This document shows positions 63,256 through 64,000 of a stretch of 64,000 bases of DNA, piece after piece. The notes below the pieces were generated by a model that ran no database searches, was not told the DNA's origin, and saw only the letters and a list, made by a program, of their open reading frames with translations. The DNA comes from UBA9339 sp964535195 (GTDB lineage Bacteria; Pseudomonadota; Gammaproteobacteria; UBA9339). Both the position numbers and the translations under genes were made by a program. The stretch spans positions 1 to 64,000 of the forward strand of contig CAZHSI010000003.1 in the NCBI GenBank assembly GCA_964535195.1, in the 5' to 3' direction. Position 1 is the first letter of the stretch; each line of letters begins with the position of its first letter.

Positions 63256-64000
63256 ATGAGTGAAGCACCACAAACAGAAAAAAAACCTAAGAAGGTAAGT
63301 AAAGAAATCCCAGGCTCAGTACCAACCATTGGAAGAATTAGTGCATTACTTGCGCCAGCACTCTCTCAACCTACCAAAGAACAACTCAAAAAACACTTTA
63401 GTGATATCGTTAGTGCCGTAATAAAAACTCTGCCAAGTCAAAGTAGGACTGAAACAGCAACACCAAGGAGGGATGCAAGTGCAGCAACGGTAGAACAACC
63501 AGCAGAGACAGAGCAAGAGTCGAAGAGGGAGGAGACACCGCAAGAGCCAGGAGCAGCGACACCGGGTAGCACTGATAGTACAAATTATAATTACCTCAGA
63601 AATATACTAGAAGGTCCATTGCCCAAATCTGCAAGACCTATCGACTTTACTAGAACCAAACCTAGCGAAAGGATTGATGGCCCAGTTGACCTCAAAACAG
63701 CTGCCGAGGATGTTCTCAGAAAACTACTCAAGATAGAACCAAATGAATCAATAGAAGAGGCCTTAAAAAGGCATGAGGTGCAAGACAAAGCTGCAGCAAA
63801 AAAATGGCTAGAATACATCCAAATGCGACTCGCTTTAGAGATGAATGAGCAACAAGACCTGGAAGCTTTAGCGAATGAAGAGGCCACCAGTAATATACTC
63901 AATGAAATAGAGGAAAAAGAAGACATTGCAAAACAAGCCGCAGAAAAGGGAGTAGGAGCCCAACAAGAAGCCATCGATCTCATCCGCCATAACCAAAAGT
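63256..64000 (+). CDS. Effector-like protein, cut by the window end
   Basis: The frame starts at ATG 63256 after AGAGAGGA and stays open for 248 codons to the end of the window. Residues about 1-60 have basic clusters and a helix (ALSQPTKEQLKKHFSDIVSA); residues 70-110 are Pro/Thr/Glu-rich and disordered; residues 140 onward are charged coiled-coil-like helices. There is no signal peptide. The composition is like many type IV effectors of intracellular bacteria, but no domain is recognised. A perfect hairpin (AACAAGCAT/ATGCTTGTT, 63167-63189) lies upstream. Confidence 0.65.
   Translation, partial: MSEAPQTEKKPKKVSKEIPGSVPTIGRISALLAPALSQPTKEQLKKHFSDIVSAVIKTLPSQSRTETATPRRDASAATVEQPAETEQESKREETPQEPGAATPGSTDSTNYNYLRNILEGPLPKSARPIDFTRTKPSERIDGPVDLKTAAEDVLRKLLKIEPNESIEEALKRHEVQDKAAAKKWLEYIQMRLALEMNEQQDLEALANEEATSNILNEIEEKEDIAKQAAEKGVGAQQEAIDLIRHNQK

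Noticed and set aside
1..64000. tRNA genes and CRISPR arrays
   Set aside because: No T-loop plus acceptor pattern and no regularly spaced direct repeats were found; the repeats seen are dispersed and palindromic.

Overview
The window is AT-rich DNA from a gammaproteobacterium. The atp operon order (atpIBEFHAGDC followed by glmU), zapA followed by 6S RNA and ygfA, divergent rsmD/ftsY, a type A RNase P RNA, and smpB next to bamE are all gammaproteobacterial arrangements. Several genes point to a host-associated, probably intracellular lineage of Legionellales type: a WipA/WipB-like PPP phosphatase, a DXD glycosyltransferase of toxin type, a protein with a poly-proline run and a WH2-like motif, a secreted transglutaminase-fold protein, and remnants of five insertion-sequence families, all broken. 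Pyruvate:ferredoxin oxidoreductase and formate-tetrahydrofolate ligase suggest a low-oxygen or fermentative carbon economy. The genus cannot be named from the sequence alone.

Layout. 0.1-1.5 kb: ZapB-like coiled coil, zapA, 6S RNA, ygfA. 1.6-5.6 kb: HlyD adaptor plus C39-peptidase ABC exporter, then lipB. 5.8-7.2 kb: glycosyltransferase and an internally deleted transposase. 7.2-12 kb: RND pump and TolC. 12-18 kb: WipA-like phosphatase, amino-acid permease, lone pilin, lspA, rnpB, an IS5-type remnant and a damaged bacteriocin-like precursor. 18.6-28 kb: PH-domain protein, glmU and the complete F1Fo ATP synthase operon. 28-34 kb: RND adaptor, GAF-HD-GYP phosphodiesterase, rsmD, ftsY, ftsX (no ftsE), gcvH. 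33.9-37.8 kb: an accessory islet with three transposase remnants surrounding a small Cys-rich precursor and a radical SAM/SPASM maturase. 37.8-43.5 kb: fhs, two tandem MFS transporters, coaBC. 43.7-52 kb: WH2-like protein, IS110-type remnant, giant PFOR, DUF3857/transglutaminase protein, secreted unknown. 52-64 kb: acyl-activating/ACP/acyltransferase fusion, uvrA, outer-membrane barrel, FUSC transporter, Skp, rsmE, smpB, bamE, two small unknowns and a truncated effector-like gene.

How the parts connect. The C39 exporter with HlyD and TolC forms a plausible type I peptide-secretion route. Two small genes in the window have double-glycine leaders: one (17787-18073) has a textbook leader but an ATA start and a frameshift, and the other (36310-36525) is intact, ends in a six-cysteine core and lies beside a radical SAM maturase. 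Together they suggest a scattered, partly decayed secreted-peptide system. PFOR makes acetyl-CoA, Fhs charges folate with formate, and GcvH with LipB indicates lipoyl-dependent glycine cleavage. Intergenic regions, including spacers inside the atp operon, are littered with palindromic repeats of at least two families. No tRNA, rRNA or CRISPR array was seen.
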